Counted from the stretch's first letter, positions 48,904 through 58,266 are shown. The stretch is 64,000 nucleotides of DNA from CAVYTF01 sp963771435 (GCA_963771435.1 CAVYTF010000014.1:1-64000); one strand, 5' to 3'. Notes: a model not told the origin generated them from the letters alone. Program-made: numbers and translations.

Positions 48904-49643
48904 GTTCAACAGCCTTTAACGCATGGTTTGGAGACAACCATGTGGTAAAAAACGTAAACATAAGCATACCGCGAAACAAAGTGGTTGCTGTAATGGGGCC
49001 ATCCGGTTGCGGTAAAACTACTTTTTTGCGTTGTATTAACCGCATGCATGAATTAATTCCTAACGCTACCTCTAAAGGGAAAATGATGCTTGATAATGAA
49101 GACGTATATGAAATGCATCCCATTTTTGTCCGTTTGAAAATAGGAATGGTGTTCCAGCGCCCAAACCCTTTCCCTAACCTTAGCATTTACGATAATGTGA
49201 TCGCAGGGTATAAACTGAACGGTATGCGGCTTCCAAAGGCTGAGAAGGATGCAATAGTGGAAAAATCATTGTCCAGCGCGGCATTATGGAATGAGGTAAA
49301 AGATTCGCTACATAAAAAAGGTACATTTTTGTCCGGCGGCCAGCAACAGCGTTTGTGTATTGCCCGTGCCATTGCTATGGAGCCGGAGGTCATTTTGTTT
49401 GATGAGCCAACTTCGGCACTTGACCCTATTTCCACATCAAGCATTGAGGAATTATTTCACGAACTGAAGAAAAACTATACGTTGATCGTTGTTACCCATA
49501 ATATGCAGCAGGCGGCCAGGGTGAGCGACAAAACAGCTTTTTTCTACCTGGGGGAACTGGTTGAGTATGATGTTACAAAACAAATGTTCACCAATCCGAA
49601 AGATTCAAGAACACAGAATTATATTACAGGAAGGTTTAGTTAA
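48885..49643 (+). CDS. pstB: Phosphate ABC transporter ATP-binding protein PstB
   Basis: 252 aa, full length. Walker A GPSGCGKTT (about 37-45), the PstB-typical FLRCINRMHELIP, Q-loop GMVFQRPNPFP, ABC signature LSGGQQQR, and Walker B VILFDEPTSALDP with the switch His in VVTHNMQQAARV. It drives phosphate import through PstCA. It begins inside the last codons of pstA and is followed by phoU 46 nt later. Confidence 0.97.
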   Translation: MESTVVSSTAFNAWFGDNHVVKNVNISIPRNKVVAVMGPSGCGKTTFLRCINRMHELIPNATSKGKMMLDNEDVYEMHPIFVRLKIGMVFQRPNPFPNLSIYDNVIAGYKLNGMRLPKAEKDAIVEKSLSSAALWNEVKDSLHKKGTFLSGGQQQRLCIARAIAMEPEVILFDEPTSALDPISTSSIEELFHELKKNYTLIVVTHNMQQAARVSDKTAFFYLGELVEYDVTKQMFTNPKDSRTQNYITGRFS

Positions 49644-49689
49644 CGTTTGTTGTTTTAATAAATAGATTTGCCAAGTAAAAATATACGCA

Positions 49690-50349
49690 ATGACACAATT
49701 GGAACTTGAAATTAAAGAGCTTAAAGGCGAAGTAGTGAACATGTGGATGCTGGTTCAAAGCCAGTTAAGCAAAGCGCGGAATGCAATGATATTGTTTGAT
49801 AAAGACCTGGCCCGGGAAGTAGCTTTAAAAGAAAAGCGTGTGAATGCATATGAAATAAAAATAGACCGCGATTGTGAAAACATCTTCGCTCTATATACCC
49901 CTGTTGCTGTTGACCTGAGGTTTTTGCTTGCTGCACTAAAAATAAATACTAACCTGGAGCGGATCGGGGACATTGCGGAAGGGATCGCGCGCTATGTGAT
50001 AGACTCGCCTGTGGCATTTAACACGGCAATGCTGGAAAAATCGCAGTTGCTGGACATGTATGAAAACTCCATCAGTATCATGGAAGATGCTATGGTGGCT
50101 TTTGAAAATGAAGATACTACACTTGCCCGCACTATATTTAAAAGAGATGAGGCCCTGAACGAGATAAATCTGAGATCTAATAAAAGTATTGCGGAATTAA
50201 TAAGGCAAAACCCTGATTTTACCGAGGAGGCTATCTATATATTATCAATGATACGTAAGCTGGAAAGGGTAGGAGATCAATGCACTAACATTGCGGAGGA
50301 AATCATTTTCTATATAGAGGCAAAGGTTCTTAAACACCAAAAGATGTAA
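49690..50349 (+). CDS. phoU: Phosphate-specific transport system accessory protein PhoU
   Basis: 219 aa with two three-helix PhoU repeats; metal-binding E/DxxxD signatures are visible in ERIGDIAEGIARY (about 91-103) and ERVGDQCTNIAEEI (about 193-206). PhoU links Pst occupancy to the sensor kinase, switching off the response when phosphate is plentiful. It is the last gene of the pst operon and faces the PhoR-type kinase gene, which ends 51 bp away on the opposite strand. Confidence 0.95.
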   Translation: MTQLELEIKELKGEVVNMWMLVQSQLSKARNAMILFDKDLAREVALKEKRVNAYEIKIDRDCENIFALYTPVAVDLRFLLAALKINTNLERIGDIAEGIARYVIDSPVAFNTAMLEKSQLLDMYENSISIMEDAMVAFENEDTTLARTIFKRDEALNEINLRSNKSIAELIRQNPDFTEEAIYILSMIRKLERVGDQCTNIAEEIIFYIEAKVLKHQKM

Positions 50350-50400
50350 TGGATAATTTATAATGGAGAATTGAAAATGGAGAATTTGGGGTAATTGCGA

Positions 50401-51450
50401 TTAATCTTTTCTTGCTTCCAACAAAAAACCAACTGTTGTTCCAATATTAATTTTGCTGCGTACATGAATGCTTTGATCATGCGCTTCTATAATGTGCTTG
50501 CAAATAGATAGGCCGAGTCCTGTGCCGCCAATGTTGCGGCTTCGCCCACGGTCGGTGCGATAAAAGCGTTCGAATATTCTTGGTAAATGTTCTTCAGAAA
50601 TACCAATCCCATCATCACTTATTTCTATCAAAACATGCCGGTCATCGGTTTTGTAAATACTGGCTGTTATTATGCCGTTTACCTTTCCATATTTAATGGC
50701 ATTATCTACAAGGTTTACTAAAACCTGTAAGATCTTCTCTTTATCGGCAAAAACAGTAACCGGCTGTTCGCAGCCCTTTTTAATGCTGCATTTGATATTT
50801 TTTTTAGATGTTTTAATTGAAAGTGTCTCAAAAACCTCTTTTATCAGATCCTGGATAATGAAATTTTGTTTATACAAAGGCTGCTCGCCGCTTTCCAGTT
50901 TTGAAATTTCGTCCAGATCGTTCACTAAATTCACCATACGCTGTACATTCCGGGAGGTGTTTTCAAGAAACTTCATGTTCACTTCAGGATTGTCAAGAGC
51001 GCCATTGAGTAGGGTATCAACATAGCCTTGTATCGCAAAAATGGGTGTTTTAAATTCATGGGCGAGGTTTTGTAAAAACTCCTTCCTATACACCTCGTTG
51101 CTTCGTAAAATTTCTATTTCTTCTTTTCTTTGTGAAGCCCATTGTTCCACATCTTCCTTTACCTCATCGATGCCCTTTTTTGGAAGAATATATTTATAAA
51201 ACATTTCTTCCTTTTTGCTGGCTTTTGTTTGATAAATGATCTTATAGATGAGCTTTATTTTCCGGTAAATAAATGAATCGAAAGCATAGCGGATAAAGAA
51301 AAACGCCATTAAAAAATAGAAGGAGCCGATAACTAAAGATCGTGTCCAATTATTGCGTAACAAATAAAAACCGATCGCAGTAATAACAGCCAGAATCATT
51401 GAAATAAATGCTGATAACTGATTTGGAGATAGATTTTTTGTTTTAAACAT
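50401..51450 (-). CDS. phoR: Sensor histidine kinase, PhoR-type
   Basis: 349 aa from the ATG at 51450. Two N-terminal membrane helices with little periplasmic loop, as in PhoR proteins that sense through PstSCAB-PhoU. HisKA motif LAHEFKTPIFAIQGYVD carries the phosphorylated His. The ATPase part has an N-box in NLVDNAIKYGKV, G1 SDDGIGI and G2 GGTGLGLSICKHI. It is encoded 56 nt downstream of its response regulator and converges on the pst operon. The assignment to phosphate control rests on location and architecture. Confidence 0.88.
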   Translation of the reverse strand: MFKTKNLSPNQLSAFISMILAVITAIGFYLLRNNWTRSLVIGSFYFLMAFFFIRYAFDSFIYRKIKLIYKIIYQTKASKKEEMFYKYILPKKGIDEVKEDVEQWASQRKEEIEILRSNEVYRKEFLQNLAHEFKTPIFAIQGYVDTLLNGALDNPEVNMKFLENTSRNVQRMVNLVNDLDEISKLESGEQPLYKQNFIIQDLIKEVFETLSIKTSKKNIKCSIKKGCEQPVTVFADKEKILQVLVNLVDNAIKYGKVNGIITASIYKTDDRHVLIEISDDGIGISEEHLPRIFERFYRTDRGRSRNIGGTGLGLSICKHIIEAHDQSIHVRSKINIGTTVGFLLEARKD

Positions 51451-51506
51451 AGGTGAAAGATACAAATTTCGAGTTTCCGGTTGCAGGAAACTTAATACGA
51501 AACGGC

Positions 51507-52190
51507 TTACAAATCAAATTTATATCCGACGCCTTTAACTGTAGTAACACAGTCTATGCCTAATTTTTGCCGTATTTTGCGTATATGAACATCAATAGTT
51601 CTATCGCCTACTATCACTTCATTGCCCCAGACCTGGCTTAGTATTTCGTTCCTTAAAAAAACGCGCCCCGGTTTTGAAGCAAGCAGATAGAGCAACTCAA
51701 ATTCTTTTTTTGCAAGCATGATATCATTGCCCTTGATAGTAATGATAAATTTTACCGGGTCAATTGTTACTTCTCCGATCTTAAGGACCTTGTCATCAGC
51801 ATCATCTTTGTTTACTCTTCTGAACAGTGCATTTACACGGCTAACTAAAACTTTAGGGCTGATGGGTTTGGTAACATAATCATCAGCACCTACTTCAAGC
51901 CCTTTAATGTGAGAAGTTTCATCGTTTAATGCAGTAAGGAAAATAATAAGTGTTTTTTCAAAAGCAGGTTGTTCCCGAAGCTCCTGGCATACTTCGTTCC
52001 CGTTTTTATGGGGCATCATTATATCAAGAATGATAAGATCGGGATTTAGCTTTTTTGCCTTGTCAATGGCTTCGTTGCCGTCTTTTGCATTGTGAACCTC
52101 GTATCCTTCTTTTGTTAAATTATAGTTTATTATTTCGAGTATATCCGGCTCGTCGTCAGCAATTAAAACTTTTTTATGCCTTATTTCCAT
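51507..52190 (-). CDS. phoB: Response regulator, PhoB/OmpR type
   Basis: 227 aa from the ATG at 52190 (MEIRHKKVLIADDE). The receiver domain has the acidic pair ADDEPD, the phosphorylated Asp in LIILDIMMPHKNG, Thr in IIFLTALND and Lys in DDYVTKPIS. The C-terminal winged helix has YLLASKPGRVFLRNEILSQVWG and VDVHIRKIRQKLG-like DVHIRKIRQKLG. It is the transcription activator partner of the kinase at 50.4-51.5 kb and very probably controls the phosphate genes. Confidence 0.9.
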   Translation of the reverse strand: MEIRHKKVLIADDEPDILEIINYNLTKEGYEVHNAKDGNEAIDKAKKLNPDLIILDIMMPHKNGNEVCQELREQPAFEKTLIIFLTALNDETSHIKGLEVGADDYVTKPISPKVLVSRVNALFRRVNKDDADDKVLKIGEVTIDPVKFIITIKGNDIMLAKKEFELLYLLASKPGRVFLRNEILSQVWGNEVIVGDRTIDVHIRKIRQKLGIDCVTTVKGVGYKFDL

Positions 52191-52233
52191 TAACAATATG
52201 TTTACACAAAATTAATTTTACTATTGTCAGTTT

Positions 52234-54495
52234 ATGCTAACACGGCATTATATAATTGTTAAGCATAGTATATGTATTTTTGATAAAATAAATATTTTGA
52301 AAAACAGCGTGAGAGTATTTGCCATTCTTTTCTTCATTACCTACACCATTAGTTTTTCATGTATAGTTAATGCACAAGCAGGCAATTCCCCTGAAATACC
52401 TTTGATGCGGCAGATCTTTCACGAAAACATCAATAAGACGCAACAGGCAATTCTGGATGCTGACGGAGTAGCGGATGGCCAGTTTGCCATGTCAAATGAC
52501 TCTGTTTTAAATGCAAAAGTTACCTATGCTGTTACTCTAAGCGTAGACAGTTTACAAAATGCCATTGAAACTGATACTTCTCTTACTAACAACAATAAAA
52601 TAAAATTTCTGCGGGGGCTGAACGAAGCAATGGTTATCTTCTTAAGAGAATATAAGTTCAGAACAATAAAGCCCATTTTATTTGGTGACCTTATAAAAGC
52701 ATTTGGTGAAGGAATTGTATTGGAAAAAAAGAATGAACCCATTACCCCGATAATTCAAAAATATGACCTGGATATTGGAAATATATTGATCCGCACAATT
52801 GCTTACGACAATAATGTTGACGCGGACAATTGCAAAGCGATCCTGGTTATGAAAGATTGTAAACGGCATCCTGAAAAAGCCTTGACTATTTTAAGCGAAC
52901 ATCCCGAAATACCCTATGCAGACAGCCTTATTGTTGCCGCAGCTTACAAATATCCCGAAGCGCTTTATGATTATGCCGCCGCTCCAAATGCCCTAAGCGA
53001 CACCATAAGGGCAAATACCGACTCGCTTGTAAAAACAATTGCTTATATGGCCGGTTTAAAATCGGGCAGGCAATATTTTCCATTTCTTGATAATCTTTAC
53101 AGGGGCAGGCTGAGCTATAAGGAAGTAGATTCCGTGATGGGCGACAGCCTGAAATATTTTAATTTACTGGTGCAGACAGAAATAGATTACGCCAACAGGA
53201 TAAGAAAACATGACACCCCGATGGGCCTTAAAGCGCTGGATTATAAGCTCACCATCACTGCTTCTTTATTTGTAAATGTAATTAACGGGCTGCACGAATC
53301 GCCCGATGAAATACGCTTTAAAATATTAAAACCTCTAACTCCCCAACAATTATATTACCTGGCAGTTATGGAGGAGGAAATAATTTATACATCCAGTTAT
53401 GTCCGGGGGGTTTATCCGGATATTTTTAAAAAACTGAAACCTCCACGCGGAGATTCTTTGCTTCTCAGCGTTTGTTTTGACCATTTTAAAAAATGGATAA
53501 GAATGGCGGCTGATTATAATGAACTTGACGATTTTTTAAAGCGGATGGACAAAGGAAATGCTGAATTGCTGATGAAGGCATTTGTAGACAGGCTGGACAA
53601 GACAGAAAGCCTTGAAGATGCTGTGGACGTGGCCGATGCCTACTCAAGCATTTCAGACAAAGCCGTGCAGCATCTTATTTTAAGCGAGGTGCAGAAAAAC
53701 TTACGCATCGCAAGAAATGACAGTAACGAAAGGGCGACAAATATTTACAACATACTCAATATCTTGTTTATTTCAATGAATGACAGCAACCATGTTGATG
53801 TTTCAAAAGAGTTGGGTATTCAGCCGGTTTATATTATGCCCAACAAATCGCTGCAGGACAGTGCGGGCAAAATAATCGTTCAACAATTTTTTTACAGCGA
53901 TAAAGACGGCAAACAGGTGTACCAGGATTTTGTGAACAGCTTTGATAATGCCAACTGGAAAATATCGGACGATAAGGAATGGATCACGGTTTCTTCCAAA
54001 CATGGCACACCCGTGGTTATTTATGCAAACAAACCTTTGGGGGGTGAATTTGAGAACAAAGATGAGGACGCACAAAAAGACCTTTGCGCTTATTTAAGGG
54101 AAAATGAATATGACCCTACTTTTGTGATACACCGTGGCCATAGTTATCATCTCAACTCTACTTTGGAAAAATTAGCGGGTTCTGCAAAAGTTGTTTTGCT
54201 TGGCAGTTGCGGTGGCTATCAAAGCCTGAATAAAGTTCTTGGCACCTGCCCCGAAGCGCAGATCATTGCCTCCAAACAAACAGGCAGCGGCAGCATTAAC
54301 CAGCCAATGATAAACATCATGATGGAAACTTTGAGAGAAGGGAAGGATCTTAACTGGCCTGAAATGTGGAAAAAGTTCAATGGCATTTTTGGAAAAAACT
54401 CACTGTTTGAAGATTATATTCCCCCTTACAAAAACCTCGGCGCTGTGTTTATCATTGCTTATAATAAGCTAATGGATAAGGAAAGCGATCAATAA
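52234..54495 (+). CDS. Large exported protein with a possible clan-CD-like His/Cys domain
   Basis: 753 aa; a hydrophobic export signal at about 26-48 (VRVFAILFFITYTISFSCIVNAQ). The first ~550 residues are helical and match no family I know. The C-terminal part has a His-containing strand FVIHRGHSYH (about 630-640) and about 20 residues later VVLLGSCGGYQS, with a Cys after a hydrophobic strand. This His...Cys order and spacing resembles the dyad of caspase/gingipain-like (clan CD) peptidases. The next strand AQIIASKQTGSGS fits the same fold. Protease activity is not proven. It is divergent from the PhoB-type gene by 43 bp. Confidence 0.7.
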   Translation: MLTRHYIIVKHSICIFDKINILKNSVRVFAILFFITYTISFSCIVNAQAGNSPEIPLMRQIFHENINKTQQAILDADGVADGQFAMSNDSVLNAKVTYAVTLSVDSLQNAIETDTSLTNNNKIKFLRGLNEAMVIFLREYKFRTIKPILFGDLIKAFGEGIVLEKKNEPITPIIQKYDLDIGNILIRTIAYDNNVDADNCKAILVMKDCKRHPEKALTILSEHPEIPYADSLIVAAAYKYPEALYDYAAAPNALSDTIRANTDSLVKTIAYMAGLKSGRQYFPFLDNLYRGRLSYKEVDSVMGDSLKYFNLLVQTEIDYANRIRKHDTPMGLKALDYKLTITASLFVNVINGLHESPDEIRFKILKPLTPQQLYYLAVMEEEIIYTSSYVRGVYPDIFKKLKPPRGDSLLLSVCFDHFKKWIRMAADYNELDDFLKRMDKGNAELLMKAFVDRLDKTESLEDAVDVADAYSSISDKAVQHLILSEVQKNLRIARNDSNERATNIYNILNILFISMNDSNHVDVSKELGIQPVYIMPNKSLQDSAGKIIVQQFFYSDKDGKQVYQDFVNSFDNANWKISDDKEWITVSSKHGTPVVIYANKPLGGEFENKDEDAQKDLCAYLRENEYDPTFVIHRGHSYHLNSTLEKLAGSAKVVLLGSCGGYQSLNKVLGTCPEAQIIASKQTGSGSINQPMINIMMETLREGKDLNWPEMWKKFNGIFGKNSLFEDYIPPYKNLGAVFIIAYNKLMDKESDQ

Positions 54496-54503
54496 AGCGA
54501 AAA

Positions 54504-54893
54504 TTATTTTGCCAGCCCTCTGGGAATATTGGGACTTTCGGGGTTTACACTCAACTTTAATAATTTAGGCTGCACGATCAGATCCATGTCTTCCATGGGA
54601 ACGGCGCCAAGCAACACTTTATCTCCCATAATAATTGCGCCCACAAAACAACTCCTGTTTTCAAAACTCACTTTTACGGGGCCTGCATAAGGAACGGTGT
54701 GCGAGCCGCCATCGGCAGTTGTGGCTTCTCTTGTTTCCAGCGTGGCGAGTTGCAGTTGTGTTGCGATATGCTGCGGTAATACCAAATAGGTAGCGCCCGT
54801 ATCAACCAAACATTTTGTTGGCAAGGATTGCAGATCTGGTTTAACGGGATTTGAAAGCGTGATATTTGAATATACTAAACCCATGGCGCTCAT
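54504..54893 (-). CDS. Retropepsin-like aspartic protease domain protein
   Basis: 129 aa. The active-site motif CLVDTGATYLVLP (about 28-40) is the D-T/S-G-A signature of clan AA (retroviral-type) aspartic proteases. The typical second hydrophobic-hydrophobic-G strand is seen in GDKVLLGAVPMEDMDL. There is no signal peptide or membrane anchor. One domain per chain implies a homodimer. It converges with the 753-aa gene, 8 bp between stops. The substrate is unknown. Confidence 0.85.
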   Translation of the reverse strand: MSAMGLVYSNITLSNPVKPDLQSLPTKCLVDTGATYLVLPQHIATQLQLATLETREATTADGGSHTVPYAGPVKVSFENRSCFVGAIIMGDKVLLGAVPMEDMDLIVQPKLLKLSVNPESPNIPRGLAK

Positions 54894-54922
54894 TTATGCA
54901 AATATAAGTTAGAGTGAAATAT

Positions 54923-55459
54923 TCACGTTACAACCTCCAGTTGAGATTTAGTTTTGAATCCCTCTTTTATAAACCGGTTTGTAAACCCTGAAAAAAATAT
55001 GATAAGCCCTAATGCTAACATTGGCAAACAATCAGCAAGATAATGGGCTGCGGAATCGAAGGGGAACAATTTTCCCTGTTGCAAAAAAATATATTTAAAG
55101 AAATTCCAGCCAAGAAAACCAAGCCTATAAAGCAGATAGCCAATAATAAAAACAATTAAGGAATTTACCCAAAACCAATGTTGCTTAATAGATATACCCA
55201 AAGAAATAATAAAAGCCACAAGTAGACCTAATGATGCAAAATAATAAGGATAATCAATAGCAGCTATAAGTCTTGATTTATCATATGATTCTCTTAGCCA
55301 TTTTTGAGTAAATACCTCACGCCATTTTAAATCATGTAAATAGGAAAGCTCCTTAAACGCTTCAATAAAAAACCATGCGGCTATTAAGTGAAGTAATATC
55401 AGCCGCCAGTTAATGCGGGATATGAATTTGTTTAGTTTAATTGTGTTCATCTTTTTCAT
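54923..55459 (-). CDS. Hypothetical integral membrane protein, 178 aa
   Basis: Four hydrophobic segments: INWRLILLHLIAAWFFIEAF, PYYFASLGLLVAFIISLGIS, FWVNSLIVFIIGYLLYRLGF and MLALGLIIFFSGF. The loops contain a lysine/arginine-rich LRESYDKSRLI. No family is recognised. It lies between the retropepsin-like gene and the terminator at 55475-55502 and may be transcribed alone. Confidence 0.65.
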   Translation of the reverse strand: MKKMNTIKLNKFISRINWRLILLHLIAAWFFIEAFKELSYLHDLKWREVFTQKWLRESYDKSRLIAAIDYPYYFASLGLLVAFIISLGISIKQHWFWVNSLIVFIIGYLLYRLGFLGWNFFKYIFLQQGKLFPFDSAAHYLADCLPMLALGLIIFFSGFTNRFIKEGFKTKSQLEVVT

Positions 55460-55474
55460 AACCCCCAAAAATTA

Positions 55475-55502
55475 AAGCCGTTGATAAACTTACCAACGGC
55501 TT
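55475..55502 (-). terminator. Terminator of the 212-aa gene
   Basis: AAGCCGTTG pairs with CAACGGCTT around a 10-nt loop and is followed on the minus strand by TAATTTTTGG. It lies 22 bp past the stop at 55525. Confidence 0.7.
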
Positions 55503-55524
55503 ATAAAAGATCTTATTTAATACT

Positions 55525-56163
55525 TTAATCCCCTGCCATCTTTGTCACGATCGGGCTCCAGACCAGCGCGTCGCTGTCGTTGCCTTTGTAAGCGGAAGAA
55601 AATGGATAGTTTGTTCCCGGAACAAAACCGGTAAGCGTCATGGTGTGCCCGTTGCAACTGCGATGAAACCAATCGTCCGGGCTGGCAGGCGCAGGGCCAT
55701 AAAACGGGTTCCAAAAGGAGAACACAGCGCCGTGGTCGTAGTAACCTGGTTTATCAACGGCTAAAACAAAACTGCCTGCTTTTTGCCCCCGTTCTACCGT
55801 GAAACCTGTCGTTACGCCCATTTCATGGTGCGCCGGTTCTTTTGCCAGCGGGAAGCCGGTGCCCTGCAAAGTTGCCAGGTCGCCGCCCGATTGAATATTG
55901 ATCTGGTCGCCTAGAATGCCTAATGACTTTATCAGCGCCTCCCTTGCCGTATTTTTTTCCGTTACAGATACATTGTTGCCGGTGGCAACATTGCCCAATA
56001 GATCATGAAAGACACCCTGGCCGCTGGTTACGCTCGTTAATTCCCCATTCAGAAACGTGAAAGCTTTGCTGGCAGTGGTGCCTTTGATACCTGCGGTGGC
56101 GGTTTCGTCTAACTTGGCGTCAGGATAATTGCTGTAATCCGTGATGATTTTGTAATTACTCAT
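55525..56163 (-). CDS. Hypothetical protein, 212 aa
   Basis: No signal peptide or membrane span. It begins MSNYKIITDYSNYPDAKLDETA. It is rich in Gly, Thr and aromatic residues in the second half (AVFSFWNPFYGPAPASPDDWF) and ends LVWSPIVTKMAGD. No family or motif is recognised. It is a single-gene unit with its own terminator; the 42-bp satellite begins 58 bp upstream of its start, so expression might be influenced by that array. Confidence 0.65.
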   Translation of the reverse strand: MSNYKIITDYSNYPDAKLDETATAGIKGTTASKAFTFLNGELTSVTSGQGVFHDLLGNVATGNNVSVTEKNTAREALIKSLGILGDQINIQSGGDLATLQGTGFPLAKEPAHHEMGVTTGFTVERGQKAGSFVLAVDKPGYYDHGAVFSFWNPFYGPAPASPDDWFHRSCNGHTMTLTGFVPGTNYPFSSAYKGNDSDALVWSPIVTKMAGD

Positions 56164-56218
56164 AATTGTAAATTTTAAGTGTTATTGATCAAGATCATAA
56201 ATTACTACCCGGTTTAAA

Positions 56219-56489
56219 ACGCTCGTTGAGATCATTTCCGTGCTACTTTTTGCGGCGGAAACGCTCGTTGGGATCGTTTCCATGCTACTTTTTGCGGCGG
56301 AAACGCTCGTTGGGATCGTTTCCATGCTACTTTTTGCGGCGGAAACGCTCGTTGAGATCATTTCCATGCTACTTTTTGTGACGGAAACGCTCGTTGGGAT
56401 CATTTCCATGCTACTTTTTATGGCGGAAACGCTCGTTGGGATCATTTCCATGCTACTTTTTGCGACGGAAACGCTCGTTGGGATCATAT
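56219..56489. repeat. 42-bp tandem repeat, seven units
   Basis: The word GCTCGTTG recurs at 56221, 56263, 56305, 56347, 56389, 56431 and 56473, exactly 42 bp apart. The unit consensus includes GCTCGTTGRGATCRTTTCC and TGCTACTTTTTG. Differences between units are almost all transitions. Both strands stay open through the array (14-aa periodic reading), but no start signal or downstream domain supports a gene. Confidence 0.9.
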
Positions 56490-56606
56490 TATTTAAGTGA
56501 AGTTGCAGCAAGCCGTTTGTTTTTTCATTAATTGCAAAGCGAATATAAATAATTCTCCATTTGAATAAGCCAAAATTTTTTTCCAAAATATCATGCGCAT
56601 AAAAAA

Positions 56607-56630
56607 CCGCCTCAATCGTGGTTGAGGCGG
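56607..56630 (-). terminator. Terminator of the WxxGxW-repeat gene
   Basis: CCGCCTCAA pairs with TTGAGGCGG around TCGTGG; the minus strand continues with TTTTTT. It lies 27 bp past the stop at 56657. Confidence 0.85.
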
Positions 56631-56656
56631 CAGTTTTTATGCGATCTTTTTGCAAC

Positions 56657-56956
56657 TTATCTCCAATGGCCCGCTTTCCAGAAATAACGGCCGCGTGGCC
56701 CGGTTGCCCAATAGCCGCGAACCCATTCCCTTCTTCCGCGTGGAGGAAGCGCCCAATAGCCGGGCTGCCAAACATAAGCGCCGCCGCGCGTAACATATTC
56801 GCCTTCAACCCAAATGTGGCGGGGCGATGGCGCTGCGGGGCGAACAATAACGGGGTCAACAGGCCTAACGGTAACGTAAACCTGCGCCTGGGTAACGGTT
56901 GCAAAGCCCGCTGTCAATGCGAAAGCGAGCATGAGATTAAAGAATACTTTTTTCAT
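56657..56956 (-). CDS. YXWGXW-repeat secreted protein, 99 aa
   Basis: Signal peptide MKKVFFNLMLAFALTAGFATVTQA, then three tryptophan-rich repeats (HIWVEGEYV, YVWQPGYWALPP, REWVRGYWATGP, YFWKAGHW). This is the WxxGxW/YXWGXW repeat family of small envelope proteins in Bacteroidota and other Gram-negatives; its function is not established. An overlapping frame that runs into the 42-bp repeat is a shadow of this gene. Confidence 0.85.
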   Translation of the reverse strand: MKKVFFNLMLAFALTAGFATVTQAQVYVTVRPVDPVIVRPAAPSPRHIWVEGEYVTRGGAYVWQPGYWALPPRGRREWVRGYWATGPRGRYFWKAGHWR

Positions 56957-57042
56957 AAAATTTTTTATTTTTTAGTAAGACAAATTAAGTGCCCAAAGGT
57001 TATAAAAATAATTTTAATTAACAATAGCGTTGTTAAACCGCC

Positions 57043-58266
57043 CTAACTTTTTAGCGAAAAAGACTGGGTTGCCGCTTTGCGGGATGGGATCCAGGCGGAA
57101 AGCAGCGCAACTATAAAGACGGTGGCGGCGACGAGCACAAAATCGAACGCGGCCATTTTTACGGGGTAATAATCAATGATGAACGAGCCGCCCTGCAACG
57201 GTATCAAATGGAAATGCAACTGCGCTTCGCACACGGCAAGCGCAAGCAGGATGCCCGCCACGCCGCCCACGCCGCCCAGCAAAACGCCTTCGCTGAGGAA
57301 AATTTGCTGAACGAGGCCGTTGTTGGCGCCCATGGCCTTGAGCACGGCAATGTCTTTTTGTTTTTCCAGGACAAGCATGGTGATGGCGCCCACCATGTTG
57401 AAGGACGCGATGAGCAATATGAGGGTAAGGATGGCGTAAATGACCCACCGTTCAATTTCCATAACAGTGAACAGGCTTTGGTTCTGCTGAAAACGGGTCT
57501 GCACCAGGAAATTGCCGCCAAGCGCCTGCTGAAGGTTTTGTTTTACTTTATCTGTTTCATTTGTGTTGATGACCGACAGTTCCACGCTGCTGACTTCGTC
57601 CGCCTGCAGGTTCAGCATGTATTGAACAAAGCCGATATTGGTGAAAGCATATTTGTTGTCGAACTCCTCCTGTATGCTGAACGCTCCGGAGACACCGACG
57701 TTGTAGGAATTCATGGCATCCGCGCTGTTGAAGTTTTTTGCATCGCGGTTCGGGAGGTATAAAATAAGCGGTGTGCTGGTTTTTGCAGGATCAATTTCCA
57801 CAGCGTTCTCAATGCCTTCCCCAATAACAAGCAATGGGGAATCAACTGAACCGAGGTTGTATTGGCCGCGTTCAATATGGCTGGGGTCGCCCACGCGGGT
57901 AACGGCGGTAAAGTTGCTGTCCACCCCTTTTAAATAAATGATGGACTGATCATCGCCGTTTACGAGCAGGGCTTTTTCTTCCGCGACAAGGCTTATTTGT
58001 TTAACCCCGCGCACCGCTGCAATTTTTTGTATTTGCGCGGTTGGCAGTTGCATAAATTTTCCATGAGCCGGCGCTATTTTTATATCAGCGTAGAAGTCGC
58101 CGTACAGATTCTTGACTAAATCCTCAAAGCCGTTAAAAACACTCAGAATTATGATGAGCGAAGCCGTTCCCACGGCAATGGCAGCAACGCTTATCCATGC
58201 AATAACATTGATGGCATTGGTGGTTTTCTTTGATTTGAAATATCTCCAGGCAAATAATAGTTTCAA
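57043..58266 (-). CDS. LolC/LolE-type ABC transporter permease
   Basis: 407 aa. An N-terminal helix (TTNAINVIAWISVAAIAVGTASLIIILSVFNGFEDLV) leads into a MacB-like periplasmic domain. Three more membrane helices follow with the FtsX motif region FNMVGAITMLVLEKQKDIAVLKAMGA, typical of LolC/E. In other bacteria this complex releases outer-membrane lipoproteins with LolD. No LolD ATPase gene is adjacent here. It is followed 91 bp before it by the small membrane gene on the same strand. Confidence 0.85.
   Translation of the reverse strand: MKLLFAWRYFKSKKTTNAINVIAWISVAAIAVGTASLIIILSVFNGFEDLVKNLYGDFYADIKIAPAHGKFMQLPTAQIQKIAAVRGVKQISLVAEEKALLVNGDDQSIIYLKGVDSNFTAVTRVGDPSHIERGQYNLGSVDSPLLVIGEGIENAVEIDPAKTSTPLILYLPNRDAKNFNSADAMNSYNVGVSGAFSIQEEFDNKYAFTNIGFVQYMLNLQADEVSSVELSVINTNETDKVKQNLQQALGGNFLVQTRFQQNQSLFTVMEIERWVIYAILTLILLIASFNMVGAITMLVLEKQKDIAVLKAMGANNGLVQQIFLSEGVLLGGVGGVAGILLALAVCEAQLHFHLIPLQGGSFIIDYYPVKMAAFDFVLVAATVFIVALLSAWIPSRKAATQSFSLKS

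Noticed and set aside
56182..56904. 240-aa minus-strand frame ending in seven 14-aa repeats (SSMETIPTSVSA type)
   Set aside because: Its first half overlaps the WxxGxW-repeat gene in another frame and its second half is the 42-bp satellite; it also crosses the terminator at 56607-56630.
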